Below, piece after piece: positions 52,392 to 58,114 of a stretch of 58,114 bases of DNA. Source of the DNA: Paraburkholderia piptadeniae (GTDB taxonomy: Bacteria; Pseudomonadota; Gammaproteobacteria; Burkholderiales; Burkholderiaceae); the NCBI RefSeq assembly GCF_900007165.1, contig NZ_CYGY02000061.1, forward strand, positions 1 to 58,114, given 5' to 3'. The notes beneath the pieces are model-generated. The model saw only the letters and a program-made list of their open reading frames with translations. It did no database searches and was not told the DNA's origin. How positions within the stretch are numbered: the first letter of the stretch is position 1; each line of letters begins with the position of its first letter. The translations under genes and the position numbers were made by a program.

Positions 52392-52497
52392 GATGTGCTC
52401 CTCCAATACGGATTTGTGATGTATCGGTGTAGTTGTCTAACCCGGACAACACGCTCTGCGGCGCGTTTGTCTGCGTCCGGCTACTGCTGCTTGCTTC

Positions 52498-52527
52498 GCG
52501 CGCGGCTGGCCGGACCCGGCCGCGCGC
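52498..52527. repeat. GC-rich hairpin between SDR gene and dctP
   Basis: GCGCGCGGC (52498-52506) and GCCGCGCGC (52519-52527) form a 9-bp stem with a 12-base loop, with a second possible stem inside. No U-tract follows in the minus direction. It may stabilise the dctP end of a processed transcript or lower read-through. Confidence 0.4.
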
Positions 52528-52546
52528 CTCTGGCGTTATCCGCGCA

Positions 52547-53311
52547 TCAGCCGTGAATCAGCATGCCGCCGTTCACGTCGATGACAGCGCCCGTGATGTA
52601 CGACGAAATCGGCGACGCGAGAAACAGGAACGCGCCGGCCACGTCGTCCGGCACGCCGAGACGATTCAGCGGAATGCCTGCAAGAATCTCGCCGCGCTTG
52701 TCGTCGCTGATCTTGCCCGCGTTGATGTCGGTTTGAATCAGGCCGGGCGTCACGCAGTTCACGCGGATGCCATCGGTGCCGAGCTCACGCGCCATCGCTT
52801 TCGCGAGACCGAGCACGCCCGCTTTCGCCGCCGAATAGTGCGGACCGCCGAGAATGCCGCCGCCGCGCTGCGCGGACACCGATGACATGCAGCCGATCGA
52901 ACCGCTCTTCTGTTTCTTCATCTGCGGCACGACGGCTTGCGACAGATACAGCACGCCGCGCAGGTTCACATCGAGAATACGGTCCCAGCTTTCCGAGTCG
53001 ATATCGAGCAGCTTCACGGCTTGCGTGATGCCCGCGTTATTGATGAGCACATCGATTGCGCCGAAGTCGGCGACGATCTGTTCGACGGCGGCCTGGCACG
53101 CCTGCTTGTCGGTGACGTTGCACGCATAGCCGCGATGCTCGGGGCCAATCGATGCCGCGGCGTCGCGTGCCGCCGATGCGTCGAGATCGAGGATCGCGAC
53201 TTTCGCGCCGTGCTTCGCGAACATGCGTGCGGTGGCCATGCCGATACCACGCGGCGATGCTGCACCGGAAATGACGGCGACCTTGCCGTCGAGAAGACGC
53301 GACTCTGACAT
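52547..53311 (-). CDS. short-chain dehydrogenase/reductase
   Basis: SDR of 254 residues. It has the nucleotide motif VISGAASPRGIGMATARM, Asp in DLDASAARD (NAD preference), NNAG in VLINNAGITQAV, the catalytic Ser in CMSSVSAQRGGG, and YSAAK (Tyr and Lys). The end has SSYITGAVIDVNGGMLIHG. It probably oxidises a polyol or hydroxy acid brought in by the TRAP system, giving a ketose that the transketolases can use. It lies between the split transketolase and dctP. Confidence 0.9.
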   Translation of the reverse strand: MSESRLLDGKVAVISGAASPRGIGMATARMFAKHGAKVAILDLDASAARDAAASIGPEHRGYACNVTDKQACQAAVEQIVADFGAIDVLINNAGITQAVKLLDIDSESWDRILDVNLRGVLYLSQAVVPQMKKQKSGSIGCMSSVSAQRGGGILGGPHYSAAKAGVLGLAKAMARELGTDGIRVNCVTPGLIQTDINAGKISDDKRGEILAGIPLNRLGVPDDVAGAFLFLASPISSYITGAVIDVNGGMLIHG

Positions 53312-53380
53312 GATGCTGTTCTCCTGATAATGAATTCTTGAATAAGTGGGGTAATGCGGCTATCGCGTGCTAGTCGGGTA

Positions 53381-54376
53381 CTAGCCCAGCCAGCCTTTGA
53401 TTGTGTCGCACATCGTTTCGGTCGAGATGCCGTAGCGGTCATGCAGCGTGGGCAGCGCGCCCGCGTCGAGGAACGCGTCGGGCAGCGCGATCTGCCGGAA
53501 CGGCGGCGTGACGCCCGCGACGAGCAGCGCGCGGGCCACCGCCTCGCCAAGCCCGCCGATCACCGTATGGTTTTCCGCGACGATCACCATGCGGCCCGTG
53601 CGCTTCGCTTCGCGCAGGATGGTTGCCGTATCGAGCGGCTTGATGGTCGGCACATGCAGCACGCCGACGCCGATGTTGTCGGCTTCCAGCGCCTTCGCGA
53701 CTTCGAGCGAGCGCATCGTCATGATCCCGGAGGAGATCAGCAGTACGTCGTTGCCGTCGCGCAAGAGCTTGGCCTTGCCGAGTTCGAAGCGATAGTCGTA
53801 TTCGTCGAGCACGACGGGCACGTTGCCGCGCAAGAGGCGAGCATAGACGGGGCCTTTGTGCGCGGCGATTGCGGGCACCATCTGCTCGATGTCGAGCGCG
53901 TCGCACGGATCGATCACCGTCATGTTCGGCATCGCGCGCATCAGCGCGAGATCTTCTGCCGCCTGGTGGCTCGGGCCGTAGCCCGTCGTGAGCCCCGGCA
54001 ATGCGCAGACGATCTTCACGTCGAGGTTGTCTTCGGCGATCGTCTGATGGATGAAATCGTACGCGCGGCGCGTCGCGAACACGGCATAGGTCGTGACGAA
54101 CGGCTGCGCGCCTTCGTGCGCGAAGCCTGCCGCAGCGCCGAACAGGAGCTGCTCGGCCATGCCCATCTGGTAATAACGCGCGGGAAATTCATTCGCGAAG
54201 ATGTGCAGGTCGGTGTATTTGCCGAGGTCGGCCGTCATGCCGATCACGCTGGTCTTCGTGCGTGCCAATCTGGAGAGCGCGTGGCCGAACGGCGCGGAAC
54301 GTGTGGCCTGGCCTTCGCCCGCGATCGACGCGATCATCGCAGAGGTTTTCAGGCGCTTCTTGGCGACGGTGCTCAT
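53381..54376 (-). CDS. transketolase C-terminal subunit
   Basis: Protein of 331 residues with the pyrimidine-binding and C-terminal domains of transketolase: YYQMGMAEQLLFGAAAGFAH (catalytic Glu), GLTTGYGPSHQAAEDLALMR, VIDPCDALDIEQMVPAI and VVAENHTVIGGLGEAVARAL. It pairs with the N-terminal subunit. The start at 54376 overlaps that subunit's stop (ATGA). Confidence 0.9.
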   Translation of the reverse strand: MSTVAKKRLKTSAMIASIAGEGQATRSAPFGHALSRLARTKTSVIGMTADLGKYTDLHIFANEFPARYYQMGMAEQLLFGAAAGFAHEGAQPFVTTYAVFATRRAYDFIHQTIAEDNLDVKIVCALPGLTTGYGPSHQAAEDLALMRAMPNMTVIDPCDALDIEQMVPAIAAHKGPVYARLLRGNVPVVLDEYDYRFELGKAKLLRDGNDVLLISSGIMTMRSLEVAKALEADNIGVGVLHVPTIKPLDTATILREAKRTGRMVIVAENHTVIGGLGEAVARALLVAGVTPPFRQIALPDAFLDAGALPTLHDRYGISTETMCDTIKGWLG

Positions 54377-55218
54377 GCTTGCCTCCCGGCATCGAGTGCT
54401 TCGAGCGCGAGCTTCCACTCGTGCGCATCGACGCGGATGAAGTGATTCTTTTCGCGCTCTTCGAGGAACGGCACGCCGCAGCCCATCTTCGTATCGCAGA
54501 CGATGATGCGTGGTTGCGCCTTATCGTGATTGCGGGCGTTGTCGAAGGCCTGCTTGACGGCGTCGATGTCGTTGCCGTTCACGCGCTGCGTGTACCAGCC
54601 GAACGCTTCGAGCTTTTCGACGAGCGGCTCGAAGGCCATGATCTGCGTCGATGGGCCGTCGGCCTGCTGGTTGTTCACGTCGACGATCGCGATCAGGTTG
54701 TCGAGCTTCCAGTGCGCGGCGGACATGATGCCTTCCCAGATCGCGCCTTCGTCGAGCTCGCCGTCGGAAAAGAGCGTGTAGACGAACGCATCCGAGCGCT
54801 TGCGTTTCAGACCCAGGCAGCGGCCGACGGCGATCGTCAGGCCCTGGCCGAGCGAGCCGCCCGACATCTCCATGCCGGGCGTGTAGCTGGCCATGCCGGA
54901 CATCGGCAGGCGGCTGTCGTCGCTGCCGTAGGTTTCGAGTTCGTCGGCGGGCAGGATGCCGGCTTCGAAGAGGGCCGCGTATAGCGCGATCGCGTAGTGA
55001 CCATTCGACAGCAGGAAGCGGTCGCGGCCTTCCCATTCGGGATCTTCGGGGCTGTAACGCATGGCGCCGAAGTAGGCGACGGCCAGTACATCGGCAATGT
55101 CGAGCGCCTGGCCAATATAGCCCTGGCCCTGTACTTCGCCCATCAGCAGCGCGTTGCGGCGGATGCGGTAGGCGTGTTCCGCGAGTTGGGCGGTGCGCCC
55201 GGCTTCGCTCGTATTCAC
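54373..55218 (-). CDS. transketolase N-terminal subunit
   Basis: Protein of 281 residues, the TPP-pyrophosphate-binding half. Visible are GQGYIGQALDIADVLAVAYF, LSNGHYAIALYAALFEAG, GGSLGQGLTIAVGRCLGLKR and the TPP motif FSDGELDEG with DVNNQQ about 27 residues on. The GTG start at 55218 has GGAG six bases upstream. It is first in the operon and divergent from a LysR regulator. Split transketolases of this type serve special sugars (for example sulfo- or branched-sugar pathways) rather than the pentose cycle. Confidence 0.9.
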   Translation of the reverse strand: MNTSEAGRTAQLAEHAYRIRRNALLMGEVQGQGYIGQALDIADVLAVAYFGAMRYSPEDPEWEGRDRFLLSNGHYAIALYAALFEAGILPADELETYGSDDSRLPMSGMASYTPGMEMSGGSLGQGLTIAVGRCLGLKRKRSDAFVYTLFSDGELDEGAIWEGIMSAAHWKLDNLIAIVDVNNQQADGPSTQIMAFEPLVEKLEAFGWYTQRVNGNDIDAVKQAFDNARNHDKAQPRIIVCDTKMGCGVPFLEEREKNHFIRVDAHEWKLALEALDAGRQA

Positions 55219-55421
55219 GCGTGTCTCCTTCTTGCGGCGCCTGGCTCGGTGAGGGCCAGGCGCGGAGTGATTCGTGGCGGGATGCTTCGTCGTGCTCGCA
55301 GATTCGGGTAATCCCTTGCTTCGAAAGCGCTGCGAGTGATTGAAAGCGTATCTGCTTGAACACATTGGCTCAAACGAATTAAAGTGGCTCATCAGTGAAT
55401 TGAATTCAACCGAGCGCTGCA

Positions 55422-56315
55422 ATGCACAATCGCGTCACACTCAAGTCTATTCAGGCGTTTGAGGCTGCTGCGCGGCTTTCGTCCTTCGCAGTCGCAGCAG
55501 ACGAACTGTTCGTGACACCCTCTGCGATCAGTCACCAGATCAAACTGCTGGAGGATCAATTGGGCGTGCGGCTCTTCCACCGCGTGCATCGCGCGGTGAT
55601 CCTCACGGATACGGGACGGCTATATGCAGAGGAAATCGGCGCGGCGTTCGCACGCATCGACAAGGCCACGCGCGATATCGGCCGCGTCGAGAAGAGCGAC
55701 ATCCTCACTGTGCACGCGACGCCGAGCATCGCGACGCAATGGCTGATGCCGCGGCTCGCGCGGTTCAGTGCGATGCATCCGGATATCGATGTGCGGTTGA
55801 ATGCGTCATCCGCGCCTGTCGATCTGATCAAGGAGGCTGTCGATATCGATATCCGCTATGGCGCGCGGCGGCTCCAACCGGCAGGGACAATGGTGCTCGA
55901 CTTGCCGCTCGAAACGATCGTGCCGTTATGCTCGCCGCGGCTTGCGAACGGCGAGCATCCGATCCGCACGGTCGCGGATCTGAAAAATCACACACTGATT
56001 CACAGCGAAGGGTGTCTCGTCGGTTGGCGCGACTGGATGCGGCTGCATCGCAAGGTTGTGCTCGATATCACGCGCGGTCCGCGCTTCGATCGCTCGTTCA
56101 TGGCGATCAGCGCGGCGGCCGATGGCATGGGCGTGTGTCTCGAGAGCCTGCTGCTCGTGCAGCGTGAACTGGAGACAGGCACGCTGGTGGCGCCGTTGGG
56201 ACTCGAAGGATTGAGGGTGAATGGCTACACGCTGAACCTGCTCAAATCGCGCGCGGATTTGCCAAAGCTGAAGAGCTTTCAGGACTGGCTGTTTGCGGAA
56301 CTCGAGACGGGCTGA
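55422..56315 (+). CDS. LysR family transcriptional regulator (GcvA-like)
   Basis: Regulator of 297 residues. The HTH is in FEAAARLSSFAVAADELFVT and SAISHQIKLLEDQLGVRLFH; the effector domain has SIATQWLMPRLARFSAMHPD and DIDIRYGARRLQPAG, as in GcvA-like proteins. It is divergent from the split-transketolase/TRAP operon with 203 bases between, and a short palindrome TTGAATTCAA (55400-55409) lies just before its ATG. It most likely activates that operon when a pathway intermediate is present. Confidence 0.9.
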   Translation: MHNRVTLKSIQAFEAAARLSSFAVAADELFVTPSAISHQIKLLEDQLGVRLFHRVHRAVILTDTGRLYAEEIGAAFARIDKATRDIGRVEKSDILTVHATPSIATQWLMPRLARFSAMHPDIDVRLNASSAPVDLIKEAVDIDIRYGARRLQPAGTMVLDLPLETIVPLCSPRLANGEHPIRTVADLKNHTLIHSEGCLVGWRDWMRLHRKVVLDITRGPRFDRSFMAISAAADGMGVCLESLLLVQRELETGTLVAPLGLEGLRVNGYTLNLLKSRADLPKLKSFQDWLFAELETG

Positions 56316-56322
56316 GGCGCGG

Positions 56323-56502
56323 TTGAACAGATTGGGCCGCTTGTTCGGCTGGTCAAATCCCGACTTCGCTTTTTTGCAAGAGCCCGTTCCTCCTGACAGC
56401 TCGACGGTAGTGAGCGCCGATGTGCTGCAGTTGCAGCGCACGACTGCGGCGTTCGAGGACGCGCGCGTGAGGGTCCGTCGGCGAGAGAAGGAAATGGGGT
56501 GA
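56323..56502 (+). CDS. small hypothetical protein (uncertain)
   Basis: Open frame from a TTG at 56323 reading NRLGRLFGWSNPDFAFLQEP to a stop that overlaps the next GTG (GTGA). I recognise no family. The coupling and the ribosome-site-like AAGGA before the next start support it, while lack of homology and an unusual start count against it. Confidence 0.3.
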   Translation: MNRLGRLFGWSNPDFAFLQEPVPPDSSTVVSADVLQLQRTTAAFEDARVRVRRREKEMG

Positions 56503-56789
56503 ACTGCGCCGTAGAGTTTGGCGCCGCACAGGCCGCGCGCGATCTCGCGGGTGAACACGTCAACGCGATGCTCGGGGACCTGCGTCAGGCAATTGCGGCC
56601 TCGGGTCGTGACGCGGAGTCGCTCGCTCGGGCGGTCGAGCGGCTCGCCGGTACAGAAAAATTCCTCAAGTCGCAGAACGATGCCGTGCGGCTGCGGGCGT
56701 CGTCAGAGGCGGACATGCTGCGGACGCAGAACCCGCAACTGCGCGAACGGATCGATCACCTGATGCTGGATAACGACCAGTACCGCTGA
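56499..56789 (+). CDS. small coiled-coil hypothetical protein
   Basis: Protein of 96 residues from GTG 56499 with AAGGA six bases upstream. The sequence (LAGEHVNAMLGDLRQAIAAS, SLARAVERLAGTEKFLKSQN, LRERIDHLMLDNDQYR) is charged, helical and heptad-rich. I see no definite family. Small coiled-coil proteins of this kind occur beside partition or conjugation genes, and the next frame has an ATPase-like motif, so this may be a plasmid-type relic. Confidence 0.4.
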   Translation: MNCAVEFGAAQAARDLAGEHVNAMLGDLRQAIAASGRDAESLARAVERLAGTEKFLKSQNDAVRLRASSEADMLRTQNPQLRERIDHLMLDNDQYR

Positions 56790-56822
56790 ACGTTGGGGAA
56801 TCGCGCGAACGCGGAGCGCGGT

Positions 56823-56993
56823 ATGCCACCGAAGCCGCTTCGATATGGAACGCTCTCCTTGCTTGCTGCTTCGGGAGGCGCTGGTAAGACAACACTCCTC
56901 CGCAGCCCCTCTGCCGAAATCAACGCATCACGGCATTCGAAGGTGATGCTTATTGAGGCGGACACGCTCAAAAGCTCTCGAAGGACCAGTTGA
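56823..56993 (+). pseudogene. truncated ATPase-like fragment (Walker A)
   Basis: About 56 residues: LRYGTLSLLAASGGAGKTTL, then SKVMLIEADTLKSSRRTS and stop. The GGAGKTTL and the beta-strand plus acid (MLIEAD) recall ParA/StbB-type P-loop ATPases. It ends after the first 60 residues, so it is either a broken gene or a chance match. The region after it has no continuation. Confidence 0.4.
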
Positions 56994-57178
56994 GGCGTTC
57001 CCACGTCTCATGCCCGTTGATGCCTGAATGCAGTACTGGCGTGGCGCGCTTCTGCTCGCAGACGGGCACGTCGGGCGCCGTCATCCACGCGCAGACCAAA
57101 AGGAACCCATGTAGTGACAGGGACGACGCCCCTTAAATCCCTTAAGCCGCTGCGTCCGTTTCCCGGTTTCCGCTCCTG

Positions 57179-57331
57179 ATGACATATGCACTCATAGTTG
57201 ATGACGATCCGGACACCCGCGACGCGCTTGCGGCGATCATCGCGGATGAAGGGCTGACGACAGCCACGGCGGACGAACTGCGCGAGGCGCACATCCAGCT
57301 CGTGCGGCAAATACCCGATTTCGTGTTGAAA
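57179..57331 (+). pseudogene. truncated response-regulator receiver domain
   Basis: The frame from ATG 57179 starts as a receiver domain: ALIVDDDPDTRDALAAIIAD with the acidic pocket, then a helix and IPDFVL where the phospho-acceptor Asp should follow (VLxD). Instead the frame continues in unrelated residues and runs antisense to parE. Only about 50 residues of the gene survive. Confidence 0.6.
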
Positions 57332-57385
57332 AAGCCCGCGATGCCACTGAAGGCTGCTCGCAGGCCTGGTGCCGTGCTGACGGTG

Positions 57386-57724
57386 TCAATGGATCTCACC
57401 GTCGTCGCTTTCCAGCCACGCCGGAATATCACGCTTGCCGTTGAGCACGCGCCAGACTTCGACGTGAGCCTTGCGCTCAATGTAGAAGATCAAGTGCGGA
57501 TAGCGATCAAGCGGCCACGAACGCAGGCCCGGGATGTCCAGCTCGTACGCGTAACGGGGAGACCCGATGTTGGGGTGCCTGGAGAGACGCTCGTATGCCT
57601 GCTCGATCTCCGCGATGAATCCGAGCGCTGCCTGCTCCGAGCCTTCGTCCACGAGGTAGTGCGTCACCTCGTCCTCTACGTCCTGCCTGGCCAGCCGCGT
57701 CGGGATGACGGGCTTGGCCGTCAT
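57386..57724 (-). CDS. parE: ParE-type toxin (RelE/ParE superfamily)
   Basis: Protein of 112 residues: VIPTRLARQDVEDEVTHYLV, AYERLSRHPNIGSPRYAYEL and HLIFYIERKAHVEVWRVLNG with the closing RDIPAWL. Typical of ParE toxins that poison DNA gyrase. Its start overlaps the antitoxin stop (ATGA), the usual arrangement. Such modules stabilise plasmids and genomic islands. Confidence 0.88.
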   Translation of the reverse strand: MTAKPVIPTRLARQDVEDEVTHYLVDEGSEQAALGFIAEIEQAYERLSRHPNIGSPRYAYELDIPGLRSWPLDRYPHLIFYIERKAHVEVWRVLNGKRDIPAWLESDDGEIH

Positions 57725-57957
57725 TTGCGAGAAGTACGCACGCGAGCGCGCAACGATTCGAAGTAGTCGGCGTCGACAGGGGCTGCGAGGCCGGACGTCG
57801 CGCCTTGCAAGATCGTCGCGCGCAGACGCTTGCGATCCTGGTCCTTTCGGATCAGTTCGCGGACGTACTCGCTGCTCGTGCCGTAGCCGCCCTCGCTGAC
57901 CTGTTCGTCGACGTAGTCCTTCAGCGAATCCGGTAGAGAAATGTTCATCGTGGCCAT
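57721..57957 (-). CDS. parD: ParD-type antitoxin (ribbon-helix-helix)
   Basis: Protein of 78 residues. The N-terminal ribbon-helix-helix is seen in MNISLPDSLKDYVDEQVSEG, then YGTSSEYVRELIRKDQDRKR. The C-terminal tail that wraps the toxin contains DADYFESLRARVR. It is first in the pair and autoregulates with the toxin; a palindromic operator is just upstream. Confidence 0.9.
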   Translation of the reverse strand: MATMNISLPDSLKDYVDEQVSEGGYGTSSEYVRELIRKDQDRKRLRATILQGATSGLAAPVDADYFESLRARVRTSRK

Positions 57958-57975
57958 GAAACGACTCTAGCACGA

Positions 57976-57994
57976 TTTGGCAAATTTTGCCAAA
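57976..57994. promoter_or_regulatory. 19-bp palindromic operator of parDE
   Basis: TTTGGCAAATTTTGCCAAA is a perfect 9-1-9 palindrome starting 19 bases upstream of the antitoxin ATG. Ribbon-helix-helix antitoxins bind such sites to repress their own operon. Confidence 0.65.
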
Positions 57995-58001
57995 CTGCAC
58001 T

Positions 58002-58114
58002 ATCGGTAGCGGCGTTCGCATGAGAGTGGAGGGCCAGCGTGATATAGGCGAGCGCAACGAACACGCCCGCCATCGTTCCGAGCACATCCCGGTATCCAGC
58101 CCCTCGCGTGAAAT
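58002..58114 (-). other. possible 3' end of a membrane protein gene
   Basis: On the minus strand from the window edge a frame reads GYRDVLGTMAGVFVALAYIT, a hydrophobic stretch, and remains open through the parD operator. It may be the tail of a membrane protein cut by the island junction, or chance. Confidence 0.2.

Noticed and set aside
1..58114. CRISPR array, rRNA, tRNA or integrase gene
   Set aside because: Looked for regularly spaced repeats, tRNA-like cloverleaf ends and integrase motifs by eye; none was convincing. A tRNA search program would be needed to rule them out fully.

Overview
The window looks like a chromosomal (or chromid/megaplasmid) accessory region of a Burkholderiaceae bacterium, most likely Paraburkholderia, Caballeronia or Burkholderia. 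The reasons are the high GC content with strong third-position GC bias, the family mix (IclR, GntR, LysR and AraC regulators, aromatic-acid-type MFS carriers, TRAP and Dpp-type ABC systems) and the dense translationally coupled operons. No rRNA, tRNA, CRISPR array or intact prophage was recognised. Almost everything is catabolic: transporter, regulator, oxidoreductase and CoA enzyme modules laid side by side, with scars of rearrangement between them.

Region 1 (about 0.1-11.5 kb). A DUF6429 protein is followed by a minus-strand operon (MFS carrier, PDC-hydrolase-like amidohydrolase, class II aldolase). An IclR regulator is divergent from it, with a perfect TTCGAA palindrome between them. Behind IclR runs a coupled plus-strand operon: enoyl-CoA hydratase-like protein, split B12 acyl-CoA mutase (catalytic and cobalamin subunits), CaiB CoA-transferase and MeaB GTPase. 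It ends in a TRAP locus where dctM is intact but dctP/dctQ have been deleted and partly inverted.

Region 2 (11.5-19.9 kb) is patchy: an NYN/OST-HTH relic, an RlpA-like protein, four exported proteins (TPR protein, dienelactone-hydrolase-like, small barrel-like protein, metallo-beta-lactamase fold) and a decayed Tn3-family transposase.

Region 3 (19.9-24.6 kb) holds an ACS-family MFS carrier divergent from a GntR regulator, then a second MFS-plus-amidohydrolase pair paralogous to the one in region 1. A near-identical 17-bp motif sits upstream of both divergent genes. A piece of an ABC solute-binding-protein gene is fused onto the end of the amidohydrolase.

Region 4 (24.6-46.1 kb) is bracketed by two paralogous GNAT acetyltransferases of equal length. 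On the plus strand are an aldehyde dehydrogenase and a ten-gene operon: HAD hydrolase, FAD amine oxidoreductase, Dpp-type ABC importer with fused ATPases, three-subunit opine-oxidase/HcnABC-like dehydrogenase and a minimal AraC regulator. On the minus strand are an aminotransferase, an Lrp regulator with an intrinsic terminator, a tartrate-dehydrogenase-like enzyme, an SSADH-like dehydrogenase, an M14-type deacylase, a cupin and a GhrA-like reductase. Together they suggest import and breakdown of an N-substituted amino acid or amine into keto acid, semialdehyde and dicarboxylate. The exact substrate cannot be read from sequence.

Region 5 (46.4-56.3 kb) is a seven-gene minus-strand operon divergent from a LysR regulator: split transketolase, SDR, TRAP DctP, fused DctQM, a second full-length transketolase and a 2-hydroxyacid dehydrogenase. 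Region 6 (56.3-58.1 kb) has small coiled-coil/ATPase-like ORFs, a truncated response regulator and a ParDE-type toxin-antitoxin pair with a palindromic operator.
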